NCBI GenBank assembly: GCA_937975725.1
Contig: CALJUL010000034.1
Location: 1 to 33,206, forward strand
DNA: 33,206 nucleotides
Direction of reading: 5' to 3'
DNA from: an uncultured Pseudoxanthomonas sp.
GTDB lineage: Bacteria > Pseudomonadota > Gammaproteobacteria > Xanthomonadales > Xanthomonadaceae
The notes under the pieces were generated by a model that did no database searches, was not told the origin of the DNA, and saw only the letters and a program-made list of their open reading frames with translations. Every line of letters begins with the position of its first letter. The stretch's first letter is position 1. The position numbers and the translations under genes are program-made. This document shows, piece by piece, positions 7,150 to 14,559 of this stretch.

Positions 7150-9642
7150 TCACAACCTGGCTCCCTGTCCCGCCGCCACCCGCAGCACGTCGGCGAACAC
7201 GCCGGCGGCGGTGACCTCGGGGCCGGCGCCCGGCCCCTGCACGATCAGCGGATTGTCGCAGTAGCGGCGGGTGCTGAATTGCACGATGTTGTCGGTCAGG
7301 CGCAGGTTGGCGAAAGCGTGCGTGCCGGGCAGTTCGACCAGGCCCACGCTGGCGCGGCCTTCGGCGTCCAGCCGCGCGACGTAGCGCAGCACGTTGCCGG
7401 CCGCGCGCGCCTTGGCCAGGCGTTCGCCGAACACCGCGTCCACTTCGTCCAGCCGCGCCATGAAGTCCTCCACGCTGGCCTCGCGCAGCGACGCCGGCAC
7501 CAGGCTTTCCACCTGCACGTCCTCCAGCGCCAGTTCGCGCCCGGCCTCGCGCGCCAGGATGACCAGCTTGCGCGCCACGTCGGTGCCGGACAGGTCGTCG
7601 CGCGGGTCCGGCTCGGTGTAGCCCATGGCGCGCGCGTCGGTCACCAGTTTCGAGAACGGCAGGCTGCCGTCGAACTTGTTGAACAGCCAGGCCAGCGTGC
7701 CGGAGAAGATGCCTTCGACCGACTGCACCGTGTCGCCGGTGTCCAGCAGGTCGCGCAGGGTAGAGATCACCGGCAGGCCGGCGCCCACGGTAGCCTCGTA
7801 GCGGAAGCGCGCGCCGCTGGCGTCCGCGGCCTCGCGGATGGCGCGGTAGCGTTGCAGCGGGCCGGCGCCGGCCTGCTTGTTCGGCGTGACCACGTGGATG
7901 CCCGCCGCCAGCCATTCGGCATAGCGGTCGGCCACCGCGGGGCTGGCGCTGCAATCCACGATCACCGCGTGCGGCATGTGCGCCGACAGCAGGTGCCGGG
8001 TGAAGGCGTCCAGGTCAGTCGCCTGCTCGCTGGCTTCGAGGCGCTCGCGCCAGTCGGCGCCCAGGCCGCGTTCCTCCAGCCGCATCCTGCGGCTGGAAGC
8101 GACCGCGCGCAGGCGCAGGTCCAGGTTGGCCTTGGCCAGCAGTTGCGGCTGCGCCGCGCGCAGTTGCTCGATCAGCGCGGCGCCGACGTTGCCCGGCCCG
8201 ATCACGCCGATAGCGAAGGTCTGCGGCGACAGCCAGAAGCCGGCGTGCGCGGCGCGCAGCGCCTTGGTCGCGTCGGCGCTGTCGATGGCCACCGAGATGT
8301 TGCGCTCGGACGAGCCCTGCGCGATCGCCACGATGTTGACCTGTGCGCGGCCGAGTGCGCCGAACAGCCGCGCCGACACGCCCGGCGTGCCGGCCATGCC
8401 GTCGCCGACCGCAGCCAGCACGCTGACGCCGTCGCGGCGCTGCACGCGCTGGATCTGGCGGGTGTCCAGTTCGTGCGCGAACGCTTCCAGCAACGCCGCC
8501 TGGCCCTTGCCGGCCTCGCTGGCCCTGACCACGCAGCAGATCGAATGCTCGGAGGAGCCCTGCGAGATCATCACCACCGACACGTGCGCGTTGCGCAGGG
8601 CCGCGAACACGCGCTCGGCGGTGCCGGGCACGCCGATCAGGCCGGTGCCTTCCAGGTTCAGCAGGGCCAGGTCCGAACTCAGCGTCAGTCCCTTCACCGG
8701 GCCGACCGAATCGCGGTCGGCGGTGATGCGGGTGCCGGGGTGCTCCGGCTGGAAGGTGTTGCGGATGATGATGGGCAGGCCGCGCTCCATCGCCGGCGAC
8801 ATCGTCTGCGGGTGCACGACCTTGGCGCCGAAGTACGCCAGTTCGCAGGCTTCGTCGTAGCTCAGCGCGCTGAGCTGCACCGCCTCGGGGACCACCCGCG
8901 GGTCGGCCGACAGCACGCCGTCCACGTCGGTCCAGATGTGCAGTTCCGCGGCGTCGTACAGCGCGGCGAAGATCGCGCCGGAATAGTCGCTGCCGTTGCG
9001 GCCCAGGGTGGTGAAGCGGCCGGCGCGGTCGCGCGCGACGAAGCCGGTGGCGACCACGCGGCGCTGCGGGTGGCACGCGCGCCAGTCCGCCAGCCGCTGC
9101 GCGCTGACGTCCCAGTCGACCACCACGCCCAGCTCGCCGTGGTCCACCATCAGCACGTCGCGCGCGTCCAGCACCGCGCAGTCCTCGCCCTGCAGCTTGA
9201 GGTATTCGCCCAGCAGGCGCGCCGAGCACACTTCGCCCAGGCCCTGCACGCGCTGCAGCACCAGTTCCGGCAGGCCGCCGATCACGATCAGCGCGTTGAG
9301 GATCTCCTCCAGCTTGCGGAAGCGCTCGTCCAGCCATTCGATCACCGGGCCGGACGACTCGCCCAGCAGCGCCACCGCCGCGCCGCGGTGACGCGCGCGC
9401 AACGCATGCCAGCGGTCGCGCCACTCCGGCCGGTCGGCCGCCGCCAGTTCACACAGCTCGATCAGCGCGTCGGTCACGCCCTTCATCGCCGAGACCACGG
9501 TGACCTGCACGTCCTCGTCGCGCGCGAGCAGCAGTTGCGCGACGTGGCGATAGCGGTCGGCGTCGGCGACGGAGGTGCCGCCGAACTTGTGGACGACGGT
9601 GCGGGGTTTGGATTGTTCGACTTCGGCGCTGCGGGACGGCAT
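7150..9642 (-). CDS. thrA: Bifunctional aspartokinase/homoserine dehydrogenase I
   Basis: An 830-residue fusion, close to the length of E. coli ThrA. The aspartokinase domain (about 13-310) carries KFGGTS (19-24) and TTLGRNGSDYSGA. Two ACT-type regulatory segments lie at about 320-465 (VVMISQGSSEHS and IVAIAQGSSERNIS), where threonine feedback is expected. The homoserine dehydrogenase domain (about 475-830) has the NAD(P) motif IGVIGPGNVG (478-487) and GIFSGTLAWLFNKFDG. It performs the first and third steps of the threonine branch. It is the first structural gene of thrABC, 90 bases downstream of a Thr/Ile-rich leader ORF. ATG at 9642 has only a GAGG nine bases upstream as ribosome binding site. 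Confidence 0.96.
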   Translation of the reverse strand: MPSRSAEVEQSKPRTVVHKFGGTSVADADRYRHVAQLLLARDEDVQVTVVSAMKGVTDALIELCELAAADRPEWRDRWHALRARHRGAAVALLGESSGPVIEWLDERFRKLEEILNALIVIGGLPELVLQRVQGLGEVCSARLLGEYLKLQGEDCAVLDARDVLMVDHGELGVVVDWDVSAQRLADWRACHPQRRVVATGFVARDRAGRFTTLGRNGSDYSGAIFAALYDAAELHIWTDVDGVLSADPRVVPEAVQLSALSYDEACELAYFGAKVVHPQTMSPAMERGLPIIIRNTFQPEHPGTRITADRDSVGPVKGLTLSSDLALLNLEGTGLIGVPGTAERVFAALRNAHVSVVMISQGSSEHSICCVVRASEAGKGQAALLEAFAHELDTRQIQRVQRRDGVSVLAAVGDGMAGTPGVSARLFGALGRAQVNIVAIAQGSSERNISVAIDSADATKALRAAHAGFWLSPQTFAIGVIGPGNVGAALIEQLRAAQPQLLAKANLDLRLRAVASSRRMRLEERGLGADWRERLEASEQATDLDAFTRHLLSAHMPHAVIVDCSASPAVADRYAEWLAAGIHVVTPNKQAGAGPLQRYRAIREAADASGARFRYEATVGAGLPVISTLRDLLDTGDTVQSVEGIFSGTLAWLFNKFDGSLPFSKLVTDARAMGYTEPDPRDDLSGTDVARKLVILAREAGRELALEDVQVESLVPASLREASVEDFMARLDEVDAVFGERLAKARAAGNVLRYVARLDAEGRASVGLVELPGTHAFANLRLTDNIVQFSTRRYCDNPLIVQGPGAGPEVTAAGVFADVLRVAAGQGARL

Positions 9643-9675
9643 GGTCAGGAACCTCGGTTGTGAGGCCCGGCGCGC

Positions 9676-9758
9676 ATCAGGAATCGGGGAAGCCCTGCAT
9701 CCTGATCCGGGTGCGGGGCCGTGGTCTGCGAATTACGCGAACACCACGCTCCGCACCC
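9676..9758 (-). promoter_or_regulatory. Putative thr attenuator: two tandem hairpins between leader and thrA
   Basis: On the minus strand an outer stem GGGTGCGG (9758-9751) pairs perfectly with CCGCACCC (9716-9709) and encloses CGTGGT/ACCACG (9748-9743 with 9725-9720). The left arm lies inside the leader ORF, right behind its Thr/Ile codons. A second stem ATCAGGA (9706-9700)/TCCTGAT (9682-9676) follows, and its left arm could also pair with TTCCTGA just before the thrA ATG. This is the layout expected for attenuation. No U-run follows either hairpin, so intrinsic termination is doubtful; Rho-dependent or translational control is possible. Pairings were found by eye only. Confidence 0.5.
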
Positions 9759-9879
9759 GACGAGTCGGAATGCCAATCGCGGTGGTAATGGACGTGGTCC
9801 GGCGCGCGGCACCGATACCGCGCGCCGGCGAGCACGCCAGGGCGGGAGGAGTCGGCAGGGAACGGGCGTCGGTACGCAT
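9733..9879 (-). CDS. thrL: thr operon leader peptide
   Basis: A 48-codon ORF, ATG at 9879 and TAA at 9735-9733, on the same strand and 90 bases upstream of thrA. Residues 28-39 read TTSITTAIGIPT, five Thr and three Ile in twelve codons, the signature of a threonine attenuator (compare the Thr/Ile run in E. coli ThrL). An in-frame TGA five codons upstream limits the start to this ATG. No Shine-Dalgarno is visible. The promoter at 9888-9916 would place transcription start at or within two bases of the ATG, so the ORF looks leaderless. The N-terminal 27 residues are ordinary and longer than in enteric leaders. Starvation for Thr- or Ile-tRNA would stall ribosomes just before the first hairpin arm. 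Confidence 0.7.
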   Translation of the reverse strand: MRTDARSLPTPPALACSPARGIGAARRTTSITTAIGIPTRRVRSVVFA

Positions 9880-9887
9880 GCGGCAAG

Positions 9888-9916
9888 AAGATCACGCACC
9901 CCCCGGGGGCTGTCAA
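9888..9916 (-). promoter_or_regulatory. thr operon promoter
   Basis: A perfect -35 TTGACA is read on the minus strand at 9916-9911. A 17-base spacer leads to GATCTT at 9893-9888, a weak -10 (three of six consensus positions). The spacer holds a run of C then G. The expected start point falls near 9881-9879, practically on the thrL ATG. Confidence 0.6.
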
Positions 9917-9942
9917 GCGCTGCGGCGCAACAATTCCTGTGT

Positions 9943-9964
9943 TTTCAATTGGATACAAGTGAAA
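9943..9964. promoter_or_regulatory. AT-rich inverted repeat upstream of the thr promoter
   Basis: TTTCAATTG (9943-9951), GATA, CAAGTGAAA (9956-9964) form a 22-base dyad with one mismatch per arm. The centre TTGGATACAA resembles operators of GntR-family regulators (TTG-N4-CAA). It lies 26 bases upstream of the thr -35 in otherwise GC-rich DNA, so it could be an operator or an UP-like element. The cognate regulator is unknown. Confidence 0.4.
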
Positions 9965-9983
9965 CAATTCATCACATGCGCCT

Positions 9984-10069
9984 CCGGCACGGGCGTGCCG
10001 GCTTCCGTCGCCGGCCCGGTCTTTGCCATGGCGACGCACCCGCTGACACCCCTTCCGGCACGTTGCCGG
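9984..10069. other. Cluster of CCGGC/GCCGG palindromes in the thr-tRNA gap
   Basis: A perfect 18-base palindrome CCGGCACGGGCGTGCCGG occupies 9984-10001. A second, CCGGC (9998-10002) with GCCGG (10010-10014), overlaps it. A third, CCGGCA-CGT-TGCCGG, is at 10055-10069. The rest of the 10070-10205 stretch shows no gene or RNA that I can support. In GC-rich DNA such palindromes arise easily, so the function is open. Confidence 0.3.
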
Positions 10070-10205
10070 CATGCCCGGTGCGCGCGCGCCGTTTCGTGCG
10101 AATGCAGAGCCGCCACCGTCGATCCGACGAAGCTGTCGCGCGCCGACGGCGCATCGCCGCGACGCATCGTCGTGTGCGTCGTATCGTCGCCGCGCACGAA
10201 CATGC

Positions 10206-10211
10206 GAGAAT
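10206..10211 (+). promoter_or_regulatory. Possible extended -10 of the tRNA-Arg gene
   Basis: GAGAAT (10206-10211) is preceded by TGC, an extended -10 arrangement, and ends ten bases before the tRNA. The -35 region is not recognisable. Confidence 0.35.
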
Positions 10212-10221
10212 GCGCGCCGAT

Positions 10222-10298
10222 GGCCCCGTAGCTCAGTTGGATAGAGCGGTCCCCTCCTAAGGGACAGGTCGCACGTTCGAATCGTGTCGGGGCCGCCA
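10222..10298 (+). tRNA. tRNA-Arg (anticodon CCU)
   Basis: A full cloverleaf of 77 bases including an encoded CCA. The acceptor GGCCCCG (10222-10228) pairs with CGGGGCC (10288-10294), followed by G and CCA (10296-10298). The D-arm has GCTCAGTTGGATAGAGC. The anticodon stem GTCCC/GGGAC encloses CTCCTAA, which gives anticodon CCU, reading AGG. The T-arm has GTTCGAATC. AGG is rare in such GC-rich genomes. No integrase or direct repeat of the 3' end is visible nearby, so I see no sign of use as an integration site. Confidence 0.97.
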
Positions 10299-10337
10299 TC
10301 GTCGCCAAAGCGTGTCGAGTCGCGCGTTTCCTCCTGC

Positions 10338-10343
10338 TAAGAT
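10338..10343 (+). promoter_or_regulatory. Probable extended -10 for the aldehyde dehydrogenase gene
   Basis: TAAGAT at 10338-10343 preceded by TGC (10335-10337) makes an extended -10. It lies 57 bases before the start codon and 40 bases after the tRNA. The -35 is weak. The ribosome binding site GGGAG (10389-10393) precedes the ATG at 10401. Confidence 0.45.
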
Positions 10344-10400
10344 CGCGCCTCCTTTCCGGGCGCCGCGTGCGCCCGCTCACGCATTATCGGGAGCACTTCG

Positions 10401-11933
10401 ATGTCCGCTGATCTTCTCAAGGCGCTTGGCCTCGCCGGCACCAACTCCGGCACCTACCTCGGCCACGGCGAATGGTCCACGACCACCGACGCCGGCCTTC
10501 TGCAGTCGATCAACCCGACCACCAACGCGGTGATCGCCGAAGTCCACGCCAGCAGCCAGGCCGACTACGAGACCGTGGTCGCGCGCGCACAGGCCGCCTT
10601 CAAGGTGTGGCGCACCACGCCCGCGCCGCGCCGCGGCGAAGCCGTGCGCCTGTGCGGCGAAGCGCTGCGCAAGCACAAGGACGCGCTGGGCTCGCTGGTC
10701 GCGCTGGAAATGGGCAAGAGCAAGCCCGAGGGCGACGGCGAAGTGCAGGAGATGATCGACATCGCCGACTTCGCCGTGGGCCAGAGCCGCATGCTGTACG
10801 GCTACACCATGCACTCCGAGCGTCCCGGCCACCGCATGTACGAGCAGTACCACCCGCTGGGCCTGGTCGGCATCATCAGCGCGTTCAACTTCCCGGTGGC
10901 GGTGTGGGCGTGGAACTCGTTCCTGGCCGCGATCTGCGGCGACGTGTGCATCTGGAAGCCGTCCAACAAGACGCCGCTGACCGCCATCGCCAGCATGAAG
11001 ATCTGCAACCAGGCGCTGAAGGAAGGCGGCTTCCCGGACATCTTCTTCCTGATCAACGACGCCGGCGTCGAGCTGGCGCAGCAGTTCGTCGACGACAAGC
11101 GCATCCCGCTGATCAGCTTCACCGGCTCCACCCAGGTCGGCCGCACCGTCGGCGAGCGCGTCGCCCGCCGCATGGGCCGCAGCCTGCTGGAGCTGGGCGG
11201 CAATAACGCGATCATCCTGGACGAGACCGCGGACCTGAAGCTGGCCATCCCCGGCATCGTGTTCGGCGCGGTCGGCACCGCCGGCCAGCGCTGCACCACC
11301 ACGCGCCGCCTGATCGTGCACGAATCCATCTACGACACCGTGCTGTCCACGCTGGTCAAGGCGTACAAGCAGGTGGAAGGCAAGATCGGCGACCCGACCG
11401 ACCCGGCCAACCTGATGGGCCCGCTCAACAGCCAGGCCGCCGTGCAGCAGTTCCTGGACTCCATCGCCAAGGCCAAGGCCAGCGGCGGCACCGTGGAGAC
11501 CGGCGGCACCGCCATCGACCGCCCGGGCAACTTCGTGCTGCCGGCCATCGTCACCGGCCTGAAGAACTCCGACGAAGTGGTGCAGCACGAGACCTTCGCG
11601 CCGATCCTGTACGTGATGAAGTACAAGACCCTGGACGAGGCCATCGAGATGCAGAACGCCGTGCCGCAGGGCCTGTCCTCGTCGATCTTCACCCAGAACC
11701 TGAAGGCGGCCGAGCAGTTCCTGTCCGCGGCCGGCTCCGACTGCGGCATCGCCAACGTCAACATCGGCACCAGCGGCGCGGAGATCGGCGGCGCCTTCGG
11801 TGGCGAGAAGGAGACCGGCGGCGGCCGCGAGTCCGGCTCGGACGCGTGGAAGGTCTACATGCGCCGGCAGACCAACACCATCAACTATTCGGATTCGCTG
11901 CCGCTGGCCCAGGGCATCAAGTTCGACCTCTGA
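10401..11933 (+). CDS. amaB: ALDH7-type aminoadipate-semialdehyde / piperideine-6-carboxylate dehydrogenase
   Basis: A 510-residue NAD(P)-dependent aldehyde dehydrogenase. Catalytic N163 is in ISAFNFP, E264 in LLELGGNN and the nucleophile C298 in GTAGQRCTTTRR. The substrate-loop sequence NIGTSGAEIGGAFGGEKETGGGRESGSDAWK near the C-terminus is the mark of the ALDH7A1/antiquitin group. It oxidises alpha-aminoadipate semialdehyde (in equilibrium with piperideine-6-carboxylate) to alpha-aminoadipate in lysine breakdown. It appears monocistronic here, with GC-rich hairpins after its stop. No other lysine-degradation gene is in the window. Other ALDH7 substrates such as betaine aldehyde cannot be excluded. 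Confidence 0.87.
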   Translation: MSADLLKALGLAGTNSGTYLGHGEWSTTTDAGLLQSINPTTNAVIAEVHASSQADYETVVARAQAAFKVWRTTPAPRRGEAVRLCGEALRKHKDALGSLVALEMGKSKPEGDGEVQEMIDIADFAVGQSRMLYGYTMHSERPGHRMYEQYHPLGLVGIISAFNFPVAVWAWNSFLAAICGDVCIWKPSNKTPLTAIASMKICNQALKEGGFPDIFFLINDAGVELAQQFVDDKRIPLISFTGSTQVGRTVGERVARRMGRSLLELGGNNAIILDETADLKLAIPGIVFGAVGTAGQRCTTTRRLIVHESIYDTVLSTLVKAYKQVEGKIGDPTDPANLMGPLNSQAAVQQFLDSIAKAKASGGTVETGGTAIDRPGNFVLPAIVTGLKNSDEVVQHETFAPILYVMKYKTLDEAIEMQNAVPQGLSSSIFTQNLKAAEQFLSAAGSDCGIANVNIGTSGAEIGGAFGGEKETGGGRESGSDAWKVYMRRQTNTINYSDSLPLAQGIKFDL

Positions 11934-11944
11934 ACCCGCGCCGC

Positions 11945-11984
11945 GGCCGGCGCCGCGCGCGCCGGCCGCCCCGCGGAGGCGGCC
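11945..11984 (+). terminator. GC-rich hairpins after the aldehyde dehydrogenase gene
   Basis: GGCCGGCGC (11945-11953) pairs with GCGCCGGCC (11959-11967) around five bases. An overlapping alternative stem GGCCGCC (11964-11970)/GGCGGCC (11978-11984) is followed by TT. No long U-run, so termination is plausible but not certain. Confidence 0.45.
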
Positions 11985-11987
11985 TTC

Positions 11988-11996
11988 TGGGATAAT
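11988..11996 (+). promoter_or_regulatory. Extended -10 promoter of the DUF4190-pyrD-murB operon
   Basis: TGG followed by GATAAT (11991-11996) is a good extended -10, 86 bases upstream of the first gene. The -35 overlaps the hairpin of the preceding gene. Confidence 0.5.
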
Positions 11997-12082
11997 CGCG
12001 CCACCCCCGCCGGGTGGCGCGCCTGTTTCCGCCGCCCGTTCCAGCGCCATCGCGCCTCCCTGACCCCTGCAAGGAGCCCCTG

Positions 12083-12361
12083 ATGAACCAAGTCCGCCAG
12101 ACCAGCAGCCTCGCCATCGCCAGCCTCGTATCGGGCATCCTCGGCTGGACCCTACTGCCCCTCGTCGGCACCCTCGTGGCCATCGTCACCGGCCACATGG
12201 CGCGCGCGGAGATCCGCCGCAGCGCGGGCGCGCTGGACGGCGACGGCCTGGCCGTCGGCGGCCTGGTCCTGGGCTGGCTGTCGGCGGTGCTGTGGGTGGT
12301 GGGCCTGCTGGTGATCTTCCTGTTCCTGGGCGGCATGGCCTGGCTGGCGACGCTGGACTGA
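12083..12361 (+). CDS. Small DUF4190-like membrane protein
   Basis: A 92-residue protein with two hydrophobic segments. The first (about 9-39) contains the LAIASLVSGILGW motif and the second is at about 56-90. Between them is GHMARAEIRRSAGALDGDGLAVGGLVLGW, the G-H-x-A...G...A-x-G-G-L-x-L-G-W pattern of DUF4190 proteins. The function of the family is not known. AAGGAG (12071-12076) fixes the start. The stop is 14 bases before pyrD, so it is the first gene of an apparent operon with pyrD and murB. A direct link to either enzyme is not evident. Confidence 0.75.
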   Translation: MNQVRQTSSLAIASLVSGILGWTLLPLVGTLVAIVTGHMARAEIRRSAGALDGDGLAVGGLVLGWLSAVLWVVGLLVIFLFLGGMAWLATLD

Positions 12362-12375
12362 GCCCGCCCGCCTCC

Positions 12376-13434
12376 ATGTACCCACTCGCCCGCCCCTTCC
12401 TGTTCGGCCTGGACGCCGAGACCGCCCACGGCCTGGGGCTGAAGGCGCTGGACCTGGCCTACCGCACCGGCACCACGCCGCTGGTCGCGCGCGCCATCGC
12501 GCCCATGCCCACCAAGGTCATGGGGCTGACCTTCCCCAACCCGGTCGGCCTGGCCGCCGGGCTGGACAAGAACGGCGCGCACATCGACGCGCTGTTCGCG
12601 CTGGGCTTCGGCTTCGTCGAGATCGGCACGGTCACGCCGCGGCCACAGCCGGGCAACCCGAAGCCGCGCATGTTCCGCCTGCCGCAGCACCGGGCGGTGA
12701 TCAACCGGCTGGGCTTCAACAACGACGGCGTGGACGCGCTGGTGCGCAACGTGGAAGCGGCGCGCCGCGACCGCGGCCTGCTGGGCATCAATATCGGCAA
12801 GAACAAGGACACTTCCAACGAGCGCGCGGCGGCCGACTACCTGCACTGCCTGGAGCGGGTCTATCCGCTGGCTGACTACGTCACCGTCAACATCTCCTCG
12901 CCCAACACCGCCGGCCTGCGCGAATTGCAGGAGGAACAGGCGCTGCGCCAGTTGATCGGCACGCTGCGCGAAGCGCAGGAGGACCTGGCCGCGCAGCACG
13001 GCAAGCGCGTGCCGATGCTGGTCAAGATCGCCCCCGACCTGTCCGACGGCGACATCGACGCGGTGGCGCGCGTGCTGGGCGACATGCGGGTGGACGGCGT
13101 GATCGCCACCAACACCACGGTCTCGCGCGTGAGCGTGCAGGACCACCCGCTGGCGCACGAGACCGGCGGCCTGTCCGGCGCGCCGCTGATGGGCCAGGCC
13201 ACGCTGGTGCTGCGCCGGTTGCGCACCCGCCTGCCCGACAACATCCCGCTGGTCGGCGTGGGCGGCATCCTGTCCGGCGCCGACGCGGTGGCCAAGATGT
13301 CGGCCGGCGCCGCGCTGGTGCAGTGCTACACCGGCCTGGTCTACCGCGGGCCGGAACTGGTGCGCGAATGCGTCGAAGCGATCCGCCGCCGCCGCGAGGC
13401 CCCGAGCCGCGGGCCGGTGGCGCCGGTCGCATGA
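12376..13434 (+). CDS. pyrD: Dihydroorotate dehydrogenase (quinone), class 2
   Basis: A 352-residue FMN enzyme of pyrimidine synthesis that oxidises dihydroorotate to orotate with quinone at the inner membrane face. The N-terminal helix MYPLARPFLFGLDAETAHGL (1-20) is the membrane-associated quinone tunnel region of class 2 enzymes. Further marks are GLAAGLDKNG (58-67), RLGFNNDG, and catalytic S175 in VNISSPNT, the same residue number as in E. coli PyrD. FMN-phosphate binding GVGGI and the ALVQCYTG stretch lie near the C-terminus. The start at 12376 matches the conserved N-terminus. Its stop overlaps the murB start (ATGA, 13431-13434). Confidence 0.95.
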   Translation: MYPLARPFLFGLDAETAHGLGLKALDLAYRTGTTPLVARAIAPMPTKVMGLTFPNPVGLAAGLDKNGAHIDALFALGFGFVEIGTVTPRPQPGNPKPRMFRLPQHRAVINRLGFNNDGVDALVRNVEAARRDRGLLGINIGKNKDTSNERAAADYLHCLERVYPLADYVTVNISSPNTAGLRELQEEQALRQLIGTLREAQEDLAAQHGKRVPMLVKIAPDLSDGDIDAVARVLGDMRVDGVIATNTTVSRVSVQDHPLAHETGGLSGAPLMGQATLVLRRLRTRLPDNIPLVGVGGILSGADAVAKMSAGAALVQCYTGLVYRGPELVRECVEAIRRRREAPSRGPVAPVA

Positions 13435-14471
13435 GCGCCGGCTACCGCCTCACCAAGAACGCGCCGCTGCTGGGTCGCAACACCTTCGGGGTGGCGGCCA
13501 CCGCGCCGTGGCTGGTCGAGGTGGACGACGCACGCGCCCTGCCGGAAGTGCTGGCGCTGCCGCAGGTCGCGCAGGCGCCCGCGCTGGTGATCGGCGGCGG
13601 CAGCAACCTGCTGTTCGCCGGCGACCCCGAGGGTGCGGTGCTGTGCCTGTGCTCGCGCGACGTCGCCGTGCTCGGCGACGACGGCCGTCATGCCCGCGTG
13701 CGCGCCGACGCCGGCATGCCCTGGCATCCGTTCGTGCAATGGACCTTGCAGCAGGGCTATGCGGGCCTGGAGAACCTGTCGCTGATCCCCGGCACCGTCG
13801 GCGCGTCGCCGATCCAGAACATCGGCGCCTACGGTACGGAGGCGGGCGAATTCATCGCCACGGTCGAAGCGCTGGACCGCCGCAGCGGCGAACTGCGCCG
13901 GCTGGCGCGCGAAGACTGCGCCTTCGCCTACCGCGACAGCGTGTTCAAGCGGCAGCCCAACCGCTGGCTGGTGACCGCGGTGGAATTCCTGCTGCCGCGC
14001 ACGCCGCGCCTGCGCCTGGACTACGCCGGCATCCGCGAGGAACTGGCCGCCATGGGCATCGCCGCGCCGACGGCGAGCAACGTCGGCGAAGCGGTGGTGC
14101 GCATCCGCCGCCGCAAGCTGCCCGACCCCGCGGCGATCGGCAACGCGGGCAGCTTCTTCAAGAACCCGCTGGTGCCGCAGGCGCAGGCCGAAGCCCTGCA
14201 GGCCGCCTTCCCTGCCCTGCCGATGTTCCGCGGCGATACCCCGCACGACCGCAAGCTGTCGGCCGCGTGGATGATCGAAGCCTGCGGCTGGAAGGGCCAC
14301 CGCGAAGGCGACGCCGGCGTCTCCGCCGCGCACGCGCTGGTTCTGGTCAACCATGGCCGCGCCAGCGGCGCGGAACTGCTGTCGCTGTCGCGCCGCATCG
14401 CCGCCTCGGTCCGCGATCGCTTCGCCGTCGCCATCGAACCCGAACCGAAGATCATCGGGGCGACCTGGTAG
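13431..14471 (+). CDS. murB: UDP-N-acetylenolpyruvoylglucosamine reductase
   Basis: A 346-residue FAD enzyme, the length of the long type I (E. coli-like) MurB. It reduces UDP-GlcNAc-enolpyruvate to UDP-MurNAc with NADPH. The FAD-binding GGGSNLLF is at 55-62, LIPGTVGASPIQNIGAYG at 118-135. Y168 and R169 lie in FAYRDSVF, the catalytic proton donor S241 in GNAGSFFKNP, and E337 in IEPEPKIIG. It is translationally coupled to pyrD by a four-base overlap. Confidence 0.95.
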   Translation: MSAGYRLTKNAPLLGRNTFGVAATAPWLVEVDDARALPEVLALPQVAQAPALVIGGGSNLLFAGDPEGAVLCLCSRDVAVLGDDGRHARVRADAGMPWHPFVQWTLQQGYAGLENLSLIPGTVGASPIQNIGAYGTEAGEFIATVEALDRRSGELRRLAREDCAFAYRDSVFKRQPNRWLVTAVEFLLPRTPRLRLDYAGIREELAAMGIAAPTASNVGEAVVRIRRRKLPDPAAIGNAGSFFKNPLVPQAQAEALQAAFPALPMFRGDTPHDRKLSAAWMIEACGWKGHREGDAGVSAAHALVLVNHGRASGAELLSLSRRIAASVRDRFAVAIEPEPKIIGATW

Positions 14472-14559
14472 CCATTACGTGACGCTTGCTTCCGCCCCGT
14501 GCACCGCCCTCTCCCCATGACAGCCTTCCCCTGCTGACACGGGAAGAAACCGACCGCCG

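Noticed and set aside
4356..7214. Plus-strand open frame of 952 codons opposite thrC and thrB
   Set aside because: Same kind of antisense shadow: compositionally biased, no motifs, no ribosome binding site.
5290..9663. Plus-strand open frame of 1457 codons opposite thrA and thrB
   Set aside because: It is a shadow frame antisense to two clearly recognised genes; the translation is Arg/Ala/Gln/His-rich low complexity without any domain, as expected for GC-rich codon-position bias.
10222..10298. tRNA-Arg as an integration site for a genomic island
   Set aside because: No integrase, no repeat of the tRNA 3' end and no composition change follow it; the next gene is a core-type dehydrogenase.
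9913..10380. Minus-strand open frame across the tRNA-Arg gene
   Set aside because: Its only recognisable stretch is the translated reverse complement of the tRNA, a well-known false gene.
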